Shown in pieces: positions 7,946 to 17,416 of a stretch of DNA of 64,000 nucleotides (the stretch's first letter is position 1; each line of letters opens with the position of its first letter). Both the position numbers and the translations under genes were made by a program. The DNA comes from Thalassotalea mangrovi (GTDB lineage: Bacteria > Pseudomonadota > Gammaproteobacteria > Enterobacterales > Alteromonadaceae). Location of the stretch: NCBI RefSeq assembly GCF_005116735.1, contig NZ_SWDB01000009.1, positions 124,001-188,000 on the forward strand, given 5' to 3'. The notes beneath the pieces were generated by a model. That model did not search any database and had not been told where the DNA came from. It saw only the letters and a list, made by a program, of their open reading frames with translations.

Positions 7946-10125
7946 AAATTTAATTCCTGAGTATCATATTGGCTGTAAGTAAGTACCGAGCAGCTGTATG
8001 CGGCAATATCGATTAAGGCCGTATCAATGGACTGCTGAGTTGCGGCAGTAAGCATGCAGGCAAGACTGTGCTCCGGCTCGGCTGTATTAATGATGCGCGT
8101 CCAGCGCCCCGGTAATTTGGGGAGCTGGAATCGACTGGTATGTTTATGGGCATTAAAGATAATCAATAATGCATCATCCTGGACTCCATCCTGAGTCGAG
8201 TCCGGCTCAAACGCCTCGGTTTCCGCCAGCATCATGGCGAAACATTTGAGCGCTTTATTGTGCCAGTTGTCCTCTGTCATAGGTTCACCATGACAGTTAA
8301 ACCAGCTTAGATCCTGCAGTCCGGTCTTGGCCGAAACCTGCAAACCATGCTGGTAATTTAATCGGTTTAACAGCGGATGCAGCTTACGCAGCTGAATCAA
8401 CTTTTGCACAAACTGCAACTGTTGCTGGTCGGCATCGCAATTGGCCGAACCGGTATCGGTTAAACAGTGCCAGTTCAGCCAGGTCATTTCGTTATCCTGG
8501 CAATAGGCGTTGTTGTTGCCCCACTGACTGTGGTTAACTTCGTCACCGGCAAGCAGCATTGGCGTGCCCTGGCTTAAAAATAAGGTCGCGAGGATATTGC
8601 GCTTTTGCTGCTGCCTGAGCTGGATGATTTCACTGTCATCGGTTTCCCCCTCAGCCCCATAATTGCGTGAATAATTATGGTTGTGACCGTCGCGATTCTC
8701 CTCGCCATTGGCGTGATTATGGCGTTTTTCATAGGTGACCAAATCATGCAGGGTGTAACCATCGTGACTGGTCACCATATTGACACTGGCATAGGGCCGG
8801 CGGCCGTGATGTTCAAATATGTCGGCACTGCCATGCAAGCGCCTCGCCAGCTCCGGGATCATGCCATCGTCACCGCGCCAGAATCGGCGCACCGAATCGC
8901 GAAAGCGATCATTCCACTCCAGCCAGCCGCTGGGAAAGTGTCCAAGCTGATAACCACCGTGGCCGATATCCCAGGGTTCGGCAATTAATTTTACATTAGC
9001 GAGCGTTGGATCCTGACGCAGGGCTGCAAAGAAACTGGCATGCTGATAAAAGCTGTCGTTGCCCTGATAGTCTTTGCGCCCGAGAATCGGTGCCAGGTCG
9101 AAGCGAAAACCATCTACGCCCATCACATCAACCCAGTAACGCAAACTATCCATCACCAGTTGCAACACCCTGGGATGATTTAAATTCAGGGTATTTCCGC
9201 AACCAGAGTGGTTGATATAAAAGCGCTTATCTTCCTGTTCAAGACGATAGTAACTGAGGTTATCAATGCCCTTAAAACAATAGGTCGGCCCGAGATGATT
9301 GCCTTCGGCGGTGTGGTTGTATACCACATCGAGAATAACCTGCAGTCCTGCCTGGTGGAAGTTCTCAACCATTTGCTGAAATTCGACCAGCTGGTTCTGA
9401 TGACAGTATCTGGGTTCCGGTGCGAAAAACGCGATTGAGTTATAACCCCAGTAGTTTTTCAATCCCTTTTCGCGAAGAAAAGACTCATCAAAAAAGCCCT
9501 GTACCGGCAGCAGTTCAACACTGGTAACCCCCAGGTCTTTGAAATACTGGATCGCCTCTGGCTGGCCCAGCGCCTTGAAAGTCCCGCGCATTTCAGCATC
9601 AATATGAGGGTGATTCTGGGTAAAGCCCTTAACGTGTGCCTCGTAGATGATGGTGTCATGATCGGCGATTTGAATATGGTTACCCAGGCCTTTAATGGTT
9701 TCACTGACCACACATTTAGGCATAACGTCACTATTGTCGCGAAGATCAATAATCAAATCCTGCTGACGACTTTGTGGATCATAACCAAAGTGTTTATTAG
9801 ACCAGGTAAAACTGCGGCTTAATTGTTTGGCGTAAGGGTCGAGTAGCAGCTTCGCTGGATTAAACCGGTGTCCGGAATGGGGTTCATAGGGCCCATGAAC
9901 GCGGTAACCATAAAGGCAGCCGGGTTTTACATCGGGTAAATATACATGCCAGACTTCATCGGTATACTCGCAAAGCTCAATGCGCTCCAGCTCTTGCTCA
10001 GTCGTCGCATCAAACAGACACAATTCTACTTTACTGGCATGCGCACTAAACAAGGCAAAATTAGTCCCCTGACCATCAAATGTGGCACCCAGAGGATAAG
10101 GTTTTCCAGCCTTTAATTTACGCAT
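7942..10125 (-). CDS. glgX: Glycogen debranching enzyme (isoamylase type, GH13)
   Basis: A 727-residue enzyme cleaving alpha-1,6 branch points, preferably of phosphorylase limit dextrins. The N-terminal CBM48-like domain begins KPYPLGATFDGQGTNFALFS. The GH13 barrel carries Asp343 (GFRFDLAP, nucleophile), Glu383 (LIAEPWD, acid/base) and a TSHDGYTLHDLV motif with the third Asp. The length matches the GlgX/TreX group. Its ATG overlaps the glgB stop by one base (TAATG) and its own stop overlaps the malQ start, so glgB-glgX-malQ is translated as a tightly coupled set. Confidence 0.96.
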   Translation of the reverse strand: MRKLKAGKPYPLGATFDGQGTNFALFSAHASKVELCLFDATTEQELERIELCEYTDEVWHVYLPDVKPGCLYGYRVHGPYEPHSGHRFNPAKLLLDPYAKQLSRSFTWSNKHFGYDPQSRQQDLIIDLRDNSDVMPKCVVSETIKGLGNHIQIADHDTIIYEAHVKGFTQNHPHIDAEMRGTFKALGQPEAIQYFKDLGVTSVELLPVQGFFDESFLREKGLKNYWGYNSIAFFAPEPRYCHQNQLVEFQQMVENFHQAGLQVILDVVYNHTAEGNHLGPTYCFKGIDNLSYYRLEQEDKRFYINHSGCGNTLNLNHPRVLQLVMDSLRYWVDVMGVDGFRFDLAPILGRKDYQGNDSFYQHASFFAALRQDPTLANVKLIAEPWDIGHGGYQLGHFPSGWLEWNDRFRDSVRRFWRGDDGMIPELARRLHGSADIFEHHGRRPYASVNMVTSHDGYTLHDLVTYEKRHNHANGEENRDGHNHNYSRNYGAEGETDDSEIIQLRQQQKRNILATLFLSQGTPMLLAGDEVNHSQWGNNNAYCQDNEMTWLNWHCLTDTGSANCDADQQQLQFVQKLIQLRKLHPLLNRLNYQHGLQVSAKTGLQDLSWFNCHGEPMTEDNWHNKALKCFAMMLAETEAFEPDSTQDGVQDDALLIIFNAHKHTSRFQLPKLPGRWTRIINTAEPEHSLACMLTAATQQSIDTALIDIAAYSCSVLTYSQYDTQELNL

Positions 10126-12320
10126 TAGCCAAGGATCTCAAACACCACGGCAGACAGTGGCGGTACGGTAATACTCAGCGACTGTGCCTGGCCCTGCCAT
10201 GGCGTATCAGTCGGATACACAGACCCCGGGTTGCCGACATTACTACCACCATAGATGGCTGCATCTGAGTTAAATATTTCTTTGTGTTCGGCGGCAATCG
10301 GGGTACCAACGCGAAATTCATGGTGCACAGCGGGGGTAAAATTAACCACCACCAATAGCGGATTGGTTCCTTCCTCACCATAGCGCACATAGCTGAAAAT
10401 GGATTGCTCAGCATTTTGATAATCAATCCAGTCGAAGCCCTGATGCTGACAATCTTGCTGATGCAGAGCCGGGGTATTTTTATAAAGACGGTTCAGATCG
10501 CGGATCATCCGTTGCACGCCCTGATGCGGCTCATGTTCCAGTAAATGCCAATCCAGGGATTGTTGATAATTCCACTCATTCTGCTGGGCAAATTCACAGC
10601 CCATAAACATCAGTTTTTTACCTGGGTGGGTCCACATAAAGCCATAATAGGCGCGCAGGTTGGCAAATCGCTGCCAGTCATCCCCTGGCATACGAGCAAG
10701 AATGGAGCCTTTACCATGTACCACTTCATCATGGCTTAATGGCAAAACGAAGTTTTCATCGAAGGCATAGACCAAGCCAAAGCTGATTTCATTATGATGG
10801 AACTTACGGTGAATAGGATCGCGCCCCATGTATTGCAGGGTATCGTTCATCCAGCCCATGTTCCACTTGAAACCAAAGCCCAGGCCTCCCATATCGGTCG
10901 GCTTAGATACCCCCGGCCATGAAGTGGATTCCTCAGCTACCGAAAAGGCACCGGGATAATCACTATATAATTCTTCGTTGAATCGTTTCAGGAAATCGAC
11001 CGCTTCGAGGTTCTCGTTACCACCAAACTGATTGGCTACCCATTCACCCTCATTGCGCGAATAATCGAGATATAACATCGACGCTACTGCATCGACCCGA
11101 ACGCCATCAATATGATAGTTTTCCAGCCAGTGGGTAGCGCTGGCACGCAGGAAATTAGCAACTTCGGTACGACCATAGTTATAAATCAGGGTGTTCCAGT
11201 CCGGATGAAAGCCTTTGCGTGGATCTTCATGTTCATAAAGACAGGTACCGTCAAAACGCACCAGCCCATGATCGTCCACCGGGAAGTGTCCGGGTACCCA
11301 GTCGATTAATACCCCGAGGCCAGCCTGGTGACACTGATCGATAAAGAATTTAAAGTCATCCGGACTACCGAAACGCGCCGTCGGAGCAAACAAACCTACC
11401 GGTTGATAGCCCCAGGAACCATCGAACGGGTGCTCACTGACCGGCATCAACTGAATATGGGTAAAACCAAGATCCTGAACATATGGAATGAGTCGTTCCG
11501 CAATTTGTCGATAATTTAAAAACTCATTATGTTCATCACGCTGCCAGGAACCTAAATGCACTTCATAGATGCTGATCGGCGCATGTCGATTATTCATCGC
11601 TTCGCGGCTAGTCATCCACTGGTTATCAGCCCAGTCAAATGCCGCTTCGCCGTTGACCACTGACGACGTATCCGGGCGATATTGCGCCTGCAGGCCCATC
11701 GGGTCAGCTTTGAGAGGCAATAGATTACCGTCAGCGTCTTTTATTTCGTATTTGTAGTGACAACCTGGCTGCAGGGGATGACGAGCACTCTGATGAGGAA
11801 TGAAAATCTCCCAGATACCGCAATTTAATAATTTACGCATCGGATGGCAACGACCATCCCAGTCGTTAAAATCACCAACTACAGCGACATGGCTGGCATT
11901 GGGTGCCCATACCGCAAAGCTGACTCCGGCCACACCTTGATGTTGAATACAATGCGCACCTAATTTCTGGTACAAATGTTTATGGCTTCCTTCGATAAAT
12001 AAGTGGGTGTCCATTTCACCGAGCACACAACCAAAGGAAAAAGGGTCATCAATAACGCGTTTACTGTCCTGACTGGTAACCTGTAATTGATAGGAAAATG
12101 TGTTTTTACGACGGGTAGTTTTACTGAACAGCCCCTGGTCACTGATGCGCTCAAGTGTCGCCACCACTTTACCGGATTTACGATCAATTACCGCCACGTC
12201 ATCGGCCCAGGGGATAAATACATTGAACTGCAGATAACCTTTTTCATTAGTTTGCATCCCTAAAAAACTAAATGGGTTAGCGTGCTCGGCGTTATTCAGT
12301 GCCTGGTTATGTTCATGCAT
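10125..12320 (-). CDS. glgB: 1,4-alpha-glucan branching enzyme (GH13)
   Basis: A 731-residue enzyme that makes alpha-1,6 branches in glycogen. An N-terminal N1 domain and a CBM48 (GVAGVSFAVWAPNASHVAVVGDFNDWD) precede the barrel. The catalytic set by motif is Asp410 (GVRVDAVASMLYLDY), Glu463 (VAEESTSWPG) and the Asp of LPLSHDEVVHGKGS. An AAGGA sequence lies about 10 bases before the ATG. It sits about 200 bases after glgP, the largest gap in this operon. Notably glgC and glgA, the synthesis genes, are absent from the window, so here the enzyme is grouped with degradative partners. Confidence 0.97.
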   Translation of the reverse strand: MHEHNQALNNAEHANPFSFLGMQTNEKGYLQFNVFIPWADDVAVIDRKSGKVVATLERISDQGLFSKTTRRKNTFSYQLQVTSQDSKRVIDDPFSFGCVLGEMDTHLFIEGSHKHLYQKLGAHCIQHQGVAGVSFAVWAPNASHVAVVGDFNDWDGRCHPMRKLLNCGIWEIFIPHQSARHPLQPGCHYKYEIKDADGNLLPLKADPMGLQAQYRPDTSSVVNGEAAFDWADNQWMTSREAMNNRHAPISIYEVHLGSWQRDEHNEFLNYRQIAERLIPYVQDLGFTHIQLMPVSEHPFDGSWGYQPVGLFAPTARFGSPDDFKFFIDQCHQAGLGVLIDWVPGHFPVDDHGLVRFDGTCLYEHEDPRKGFHPDWNTLIYNYGRTEVANFLRASATHWLENYHIDGVRVDAVASMLYLDYSRNEGEWVANQFGGNENLEAVDFLKRFNEELYSDYPGAFSVAEESTSWPGVSKPTDMGGLGFGFKWNMGWMNDTLQYMGRDPIHRKFHHNEISFGLVYAFDENFVLPLSHDEVVHGKGSILARMPGDDWQRFANLRAYYGFMWTHPGKKLMFMGCEFAQQNEWNYQQSLDWHLLEHEPHQGVQRMIRDLNRLYKNTPALHQQDCQHQGFDWIDYQNAEQSIFSYVRYGEEGTNPLLVVVNFTPAVHHEFRVGTPIAAEHKEIFNSDAAIYGGSNVGNPGSVYPTDTPWQGQAQSLSITVPPLSAVVFEILG

Positions 12321-12418
12321 GATTTACTGTTCCTTCAACTCTTTTATCCCGGTTACCTCAATGGCGACCAATTCAATCAATTACACCAGCGTATCCGTTT
12401 ATTTATCGGCTGATACAA

Positions 12419-12452
12419 CAAAAGCCCCAGCATAAAAATACTACGGCTTTTG
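12419..12452. terminator. Weak hairpin between glgP and glgB
   Basis: CAAAAGCC (12419-12426) pairs with GGCTTTTG (12445-12452) around an 18-base loop. On the minus strand the arm ends in CTTTTG followed by TTGTA. It could attenuate readthrough from glgP into glgB, or be neutral; the long loop makes it a poor terminator. Confidence 0.3.
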
Positions 12453-12526
12453 CTTAACACTATCAGCAAGGCTGCAACGCAAAAGTGACATAAACTCGTC
12501 GCCTATCACCTGCAGCCTGCGGCTGT

Positions 12527-14983
12527 TTACTTAATCGGCGTTAATTTCCAGATATTGTTAACGTAATCCTGAATCGAACGGTCCGACGTAAATTTACCCA
12601 TTTTAGCGGTATTTAAAATTGCCATGCGAGCCCAGCGTTTGCTGTCCTTATAGGCCACATCCAACGCTTCTTGAGCGCGGGCATAATCGTCATAATCGGC
12701 AAGTACGCGATATGGGTCACCACCTTCGAGCAGGCTGTGGGCAATCGCACCCAACTCGCCAGGCTTACCCGGGGTAAAGAAGTCACCACGTAACCAGTCG
12801 ATGACGTCTTTTAATTCCTCATTCGCTTCATAAAACTGCCACGGATTGTAACCCGCCACCTTCATCGCTTTAATCTGGTCAACCGTGTTACCAAAGATAA
12901 AGATGTTGTCATCACCCACTTCTTCAGCGATTTCTACGTTAGCCCCGTCAAGGGTACCAATGGTAACCGCACCATTAAGCGCTAACTTCATATTACCGGT
13001 ACCTGAAGCTTCTTTACCTGCGGTAGAGATTTGTTCAGAAACATCGGCTGCCGGAATGATTTTTTCGGCAAGGGTAACGCGGTAGTTCGGCAGGAATACC
13101 ACTTTCAGTTTGTCTTTAATGCGAGCGTCGTTGTTAATACGCTCCGCCACTTTGTTGATGGCATAGATAATTTCTTTGGCCAGGTAATAACCCGGAGCCG
13201 CTTTGGCACCAAAGATGAATACCCGTGGATGCATATCGTAATCCGGATTTTCCAGAAGGCGACGATACAAGCCGAGAATGTGCAGGAAATTCAGATGTTG
13301 ACGCTTGTACTCATGCAAACGCTTGATCTGGACATCGAAAATCGCTTCAGGGTTAACCTCTACGCCGGTCAGCTTATGAATTTCGCCAGCAAGCTTTACT
13401 TTGTTCTCATGCTTAATATCCATGAATTTCTTCTGGAATTTGGCATCATCAGCATATTCAGCAACGGCGTTAAGGCTGGAAAGTTCTTTCGCCCAGTCGT
13501 TTTTCACTACTGTATCTAACAGCTTAGACAGTTTCGGGTTACAGGCTTTCAACCAGCGACGCGGAGTGACACCATTGGTAACATTGGTCAGTTTGCCTGG
13601 ATATAACTTGTTAAATTCCGGGAACAAATCAGATTGCACTAAGTCAGAGTGAATCTGCGCCACACCATTGACTTTAAAAGATGTCACTACACAAAGATGG
13701 GCCATGCGGACCATTTTTTGCTGGCCTTCTTCAATCAACGACAGGCGCGCGCGCATCTGTACGTCACCAGGCCACATGCGAGCCACTTCATGATTCAGGA
13801 ACTGCTCATTGATGGCATAGAGGATTTCCAGGTGACGCGGCAGTACACGTTCGAACATGGACACAGCCCACTTTTCCAATGCTTCAGGAAGCAGGGTGTG
13901 GTTGGTGTAGGCAAATACCTGACGACACATAGCCCAGGCGTTATCCCAGTTGAAATCGTAATCATCCATCAGGGTACGCATTAATTCCAGAATCGCGATG
14001 GTCGGATGCGTGTCGTTTAACTGGATTACGGTCTGATTGGCGAATTCTGACCAGTCGTCACCGTATTGTTTCTGATAGCGCTTAATAATGTCTTTAATAG
14101 AACAGGCACAGAAGAAGTACTGCTGAATGAAACGTAACTCTTTACCGGCTTCGGTTTCGTCATTTGGATACAATACTTTCGAAATGGTTTCCGCCTGGTT
14201 CTGGGCGCTATGAGCATCCTGGTAAGCACCCGCGTTAAACTGGTCCCAGTCAAAATGACTACAGGCACGAGACTCCCATAAACGCAATACATTTACGGTT
14301 TTTGAGTTATAACCGACGATCGGCACATCCCATGGAACCCCTTTGATGATCTGTCCAGGATGCCAGATCTTCTTAACGCTACCATCTACCTGTGCCTGGG
14401 TTTCTACAGAACCAAATAATGGGATTTCCTGTACCGCTTCCGGGCGACAGACTTCCCAAGGGTTACCATATTCACGCCATTCATCCGGGGTTTCAATTTG
14501 ACGACATTTGTGGAACTGTTGCTCAAACAGGCCATGTTGATAATGGATGCCGTAACCTACAGCGTTATAATCCAGGGTCGCCAGTGAATCTAAGAAACAG
14601 GCAGCAAGACGGCCAAGGCCACCATTACCAAGTGCCAGGTCATGACCTTCTTCAAAAATATCTTCCAGTTCAAAGCCAAGATCGGCAACCGCTTTTTGGG
14701 CGATGTCGAACAGGTTAAGGTTATGCAGGTTATTGGAAAGCATGCGTCCCATCAGGTATTCAAGGGACAGGTAGTTTACTGAGCGAGCTTTTTGCTCAGT
14801 GTGAGCGGCATTGGTTTCTTTCAGTTTCTCGTAGACAACTTCATTCACTGCCAGACACACTGCTCGCAAAACGGCCGATGGGTTGTCCTGAAAGTCAACT
14901 TCACTGGAGGTAAAGTTCAGGTGATGAAGAACCTTGGTTTTGAATTGCGCTGCGGTTAACGGTTTTTTCGTTGCTGTCGCCAT
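12527..14983 (-). CDS. glgP: Glycogen/maltodextrin phosphorylase (GT35)
   Basis: An 818-residue PLP-dependent enzyme releasing glucose-1-phosphate from alpha-1,4-glucan ends. The PLP-binding motif EASGTGNMKLALNG places the Schiff-base Lys at residue 666. The N-terminal YLSLEYLMGR and GNGGLGRLAACFLDS blocks are diagnostic of the family. Whether it prefers glycogen (GlgP) or maltodextrin (MalP) cannot be read with confidence; a maltodextrin role is favoured by the two operators upstream and by malQ in the same operon. It is the first gene of the leftward series, with AAGAGAAAAG before the ATG. Confidence 0.96.
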   Translation of the reverse strand: MATATKKPLTAAQFKTKVLHHLNFTSSEVDFQDNPSAVLRAVCLAVNEVVYEKLKETNAAHTEQKARSVNYLSLEYLMGRMLSNNLHNLNLFDIAQKAVADLGFELEDIFEEGHDLALGNGGLGRLAACFLDSLATLDYNAVGYGIHYQHGLFEQQFHKCRQIETPDEWREYGNPWEVCRPEAVQEIPLFGSVETQAQVDGSVKKIWHPGQIIKGVPWDVPIVGYNSKTVNVLRLWESRACSHFDWDQFNAGAYQDAHSAQNQAETISKVLYPNDETEAGKELRFIQQYFFCACSIKDIIKRYQKQYGDDWSEFANQTVIQLNDTHPTIAILELMRTLMDDYDFNWDNAWAMCRQVFAYTNHTLLPEALEKWAVSMFERVLPRHLEILYAINEQFLNHEVARMWPGDVQMRARLSLIEEGQQKMVRMAHLCVVTSFKVNGVAQIHSDLVQSDLFPEFNKLYPGKLTNVTNGVTPRRWLKACNPKLSKLLDTVVKNDWAKELSSLNAVAEYADDAKFQKKFMDIKHENKVKLAGEIHKLTGVEVNPEAIFDVQIKRLHEYKRQHLNFLHILGLYRRLLENPDYDMHPRVFIFGAKAAPGYYLAKEIIYAINKVAERINNDARIKDKLKVVFLPNYRVTLAEKIIPAADVSEQISTAGKEASGTGNMKLALNGAVTIGTLDGANVEIAEEVGDDNIFIFGNTVDQIKAMKVAGYNPWQFYEANEELKDVIDWLRGDFFTPGKPGELGAIAHSLLEGGDPYRVLADYDDYARAQEALDVAYKDSKRWARMAILNTAKMGKFTSDRSIQDYVNNIWKLTPIK

Positions 14984-15084
14984 AGTAAAACTTTTCTCTT
15001 TTGGTAATCGAATCTGTCCAGCATGCGGACGATAATTCAGTCATAACAAATTCAATTGCAACAACTGCTTAAATTTCAGGCAAA

Positions 15085-15113
15085 TTTATAATTCTGGCAG
15101 TAAGTGTCGTTAA
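15085..15113 (-). promoter_or_regulatory. Candidate glgP promoter
   Basis: On the minus strand TTAACG (15113-15108) and TATAAA (15090-15085) are separated by 17 bases, and the glgP start is about 100 bases downstream. The nearer operator would be centred around -65 and the farther near -93. By eye only. Confidence 0.4.
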
Positions 15114-15135
15114 TTTAAGCTTTGGTAGCAAACAT

Positions 15136-15151
15136 ATGCATACGTATGTAA
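15136..15151. promoter_or_regulatory. Predicted maltodextrin-regulon operator, glgP site 1
   Basis: ATGCATACGTATGTAA, one mismatch away from the perfect site 28 bases further upstream. Its centre is at 15143/15144. Confidence 0.7.
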
Positions 15152-15163
15152 TGCATTTAAGTG

Positions 15164-15179
15164 TTGCATACGTATGCAA
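15164..15179. promoter_or_regulatory. Predicted maltodextrin-regulon operator, glgP site 2
   Basis: TTGCATACGTATGCAA is a perfect 16-bp palindrome and the best copy of the motif in the window. The centre-to-centre distance to site 1 is 28 bp, a little under three helical turns. Confidence 0.75.
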
Positions 15180-15539
15180 AATCTCAACAAATTAACACGC
15201 AAAACTTCAGGAAATCTGGGGGGTTGACGTTATTTATCAGCCGAAAAGGAAAGATCTCACAAGCGCTTCTCTACTCGTTCGCTGAAAAGCTTAACGATTC
15301 ATTTTGAAACAAGCCAGACTTTTGCAATAAATCAATAAATGATTAATTTTCAACTACCTGCTGCGCCCTTATCAGGACTGAGAAACACGGGCTTAAGCCA
15401 ACATATATAGAAACAAGGCAATATTGATAAGATCCTATTCACAATTTAAGGTTGCCGGATTGTGCCTCGATGCTGAACAGTGTAAATAAGCAGATTTGCA
15501 GGGAACGTCATCGCTCCCTGATTTACGAGTCAGGGCAGG

Positions 15540-15923
15540 TTACTGACAACTTTTGGGATCAAGGATAAGCCCGGTCGCCGTTAGATATTTCTCACCGCTG
15601 TCTTTAATCGTCGCGGCGTCCAATTGTTCTGACGCTTTATGTACTTTTTCTAAGTCCACGGCAATGGCATCCAGGTCTTGTTGCAACCGCATCACCGCAT
15701 TTTCCAGTGTATAGGTTAATTCATGCACCTTAACCATATCTTCTGCGGTTAACGTTTTTTTGCTGGTCAGGGCATTCAGCTTTTCATTAAAATTTCGAAT
15801 ATTGCATAGTGCTGTTGCGGTATCCGGAGACTCCAGGGCAGGGAAGTGATTGTACTTTTCTTCGGCCTGGGAAGGCGAAATCATGACAAGCATCGCTGTC
15901 AATGCGAAGATTAGCTTTTTCAT
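15540..15923 (-). CDS. Small periplasmic protein, possibly DUF6746-like
   Basis: A 127-residue protein with a Sec signal peptide (MKKLIFALTAMLVMISPSQA, cleavage expected before EEKYN). The mature part is mostly helical: a conserved-looking HELTYTLENAVMRLQQDL segment around residues 66-83 is followed by LEKVHKASEQLD. There are two Cys (CNIRNF and the penultimate DPKSCQ) that could form a disulfide. The pattern recalls the uncharacterised family DUF6746 of marine gammaproteobacteria, from memory and unverified. No function is known. It is a single gene set between glgP control DNA and an MFS gene. Confidence 0.7.
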   Translation of the reverse strand: MKKLIFALTAMLVMISPSQAEEKYNHFPALESPDTATALCNIRNFNEKLNALTSKKTLTAEDMVKVHELTYTLENAVMRLQQDLDAIAVDLEKVHKASEQLDAATIKDSGEKYLTATGLILDPKSCQ

Positions 15924-16015
15924 TTTGAACTCATTTGCAGATTAAAAACAGACATCATTGCCAGTCATCAGGTTAATGTCAAACCATTAACGGTCTAATT
16001 TGCAATTAGATAGCG

Positions 16016-17206
16016 CTATGTCCTGCTTGCGATTTGTTTACTGGCAAGATGGCAGCAGACAATACTTACCACAATTGCCATAGCACCAATAACAATAACA
16101 TGGTACTGCGAATGGGAGGCAAGGATAAAACCGGCAACTGGTGGCCCGGCAACAAGGCCAAGCTTAAACGCGCTGATACAAAAAACAATTAAACGTCCGG
16201 ATTTGTCGCTATCGTTAAATATCGCCATCATAATGGGCACCACAAAGCTCCAGAATATCTGATAAATCACGGTCGCGATGGCATAAATGATCCAGGCATT
16301 GGCTTGATTCATCAGCATAAGCGCGACGATGCACCCAAGCTGCAAAACCAGGGTTAGATACAAGGATGCTGGACGGCCAATTTTCTTCGCTAAAGGACCA
16401 GACAACCAGGAACCAAGGGCGCTAATGCCAAAACCTGCAGACAAAATAAGGCCGATATCTGTACTGCTAATGCCATGGGCATCACCGATACGCTCAAGGT
16501 GCGCCCAAATCAAACCTTGGGCAAAGTAGTAACAGACGATGGCAAAGAAGATTAAGGCGACAGGTGAAACCGCAATTTTGGTGTTTTCCTGGCTAGATGT
16601 TCGCTGGTTTCTCGGGAACTGAACCCACACCAACACGAAGGTAATCAACAAACTGATATTAAAAAACTGAAATATCCCCGCATAACCCCAGTGTTGAATA
16701 ATCCAGGGCAATATCGCAAATCCTATTGTGCCATATATCACCTGCAGCGTAACCGCATCACCGAAGGCTTTATCGCTATTGTTTTGATCACCCAGCGCTG
16801 CCAGGGCAATGGCATAGCTCACGCCGCAACATAATCCGGCGACAAAACGACATACCAGCAAGGAAGTAAAATCGGTCAGCGATGTGCTAATGCCGTTGGC
16901 GGCAATAAACCCGGCAAGGGTCAGGGCAACGACAGGCTTCCAGGGCACCTTACGTACCCATAAAAATGCCGAGGCACTGGATAATAAAATTCCCGCCACG
17001 TCCGCCGATGTTAACCAGCCGACCTGTTGTACCGAGAAAAGACCGGACTCGGAGAATGCGCCAAGGATGAGCGGCATAAGTGTTGTCACCGCAGCACCCA
17101 TCATGGCAACCCAAAGCAGGGCAAAGTAGCCAATTCGCCCGGACCAGTTCAATCCGCTCGTCAAAACCTGAGAAGCCTGAGAGTGTTTACTTATTGTTGT
17201 TGTCAT
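16016..17206 (-). CDS. MFS transporter, substrate unknown
   Basis: A 396-residue membrane protein with about 12 hydrophobic helices and two six-helix halves typical of the major facilitator superfamily. The helix 2-3 region is poorly matched to the classic GxxxDRxGRR signature (LSSASAFLWVRKVPWKP), while the second half keeps GPLAKKIGRPASLY. It lies downstream of the TonB-dependent receptor in the same orientation, about 210 bases away, separated by a repeat element and a hairpin. The two may form an outer- and inner-membrane uptake pair for one compound, but its nature cannot be read from the sequence. Confidence 0.82.
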   Translation of the reverse strand: MTTTISKHSQASQVLTSGLNWSGRIGYFALLWVAMMGAAVTTLMPLILGAFSESGLFSVQQVGWLTSADVAGILLSSASAFLWVRKVPWKPVVALTLAGFIAANGISTSLTDFTSLLVCRFVAGLCCGVSYAIALAALGDQNNSDKAFGDAVTLQVIYGTIGFAILPWIIQHWGYAGIFQFFNISLLITFVLVWVQFPRNQRTSSQENTKIAVSPVALIFFAIVCYYFAQGLIWAHLERIGDAHGISSTDIGLILSAGFGISALGSWLSGPLAKKIGRPASLYLTLVLQLGCIVALMLMNQANAWIIYAIATVIYQIFWSFVVPIMMAIFNDSDKSGRLIVFCISAFKLGLVAGPPVAGFILASHSQYHVIVIGAMAIVVSIVCCHLASKQIASRT

Positions 17207-17293
17207 AACTTCCTCTGGACTATAAAAATGATAATAAACACAGTGGCTTGAGAATTGAACCTTTTATTGGGTGTAGGCGGCTTCATCAAAAAT

Positions 17294-17360
17294 TGCTCCC
17301 GGCATTTTCGATATACACACCCTCCATGGCGATATCCGGGCATACATCCATCCATGTAAT
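17294..17360 (-). repeat. Modular intergenic repeat, copy C (short form)
   Basis: In the sense of the TonB receptor gene this 67-bp copy begins ATTACATGGATGGATG directly after the hairpin, continues GTATGCCCGG and CATGGAGGG, and ends TATATCGAAAATGCCGGGAGCA-like. The same two ends occur in the copy at 52948-53102, and the first end in the copy at 48382. It has no coding capacity of note. Confidence 0.7.
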
Positions 17361-17378
17361 AAGGGCCCGAAGGCCCTT
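17361..17378 (-). terminator. Hairpin terminator after TonB receptor gene
   Basis: AAGGGCC and GGCCCTT pair around CGAA. On the minus strand the stem is followed by the short T-rich ATTA, then by the repeat element. It lies about 40 bases after the receptor stop codon. Confidence 0.7.
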
Positions 17379-17416
17379 AAAAACTACAACATTGAAGGAA
17401 ACTCTTATCCTACGAT

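Larger units (their letters stand above)
14984..15539. other. 556-bp control region upstream of glgP
   Basis: This gap holds the candidate glgP promoter (15085-15113, minus strand) and the tandem operator pair at 15136-15179. The remaining part, 15180-15539, lies downstream of the 127-residue periplasmic protein gene, whose stop codon is at 15540, and shows no gene or clear terminator to my reading. Confidence 0.6.
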
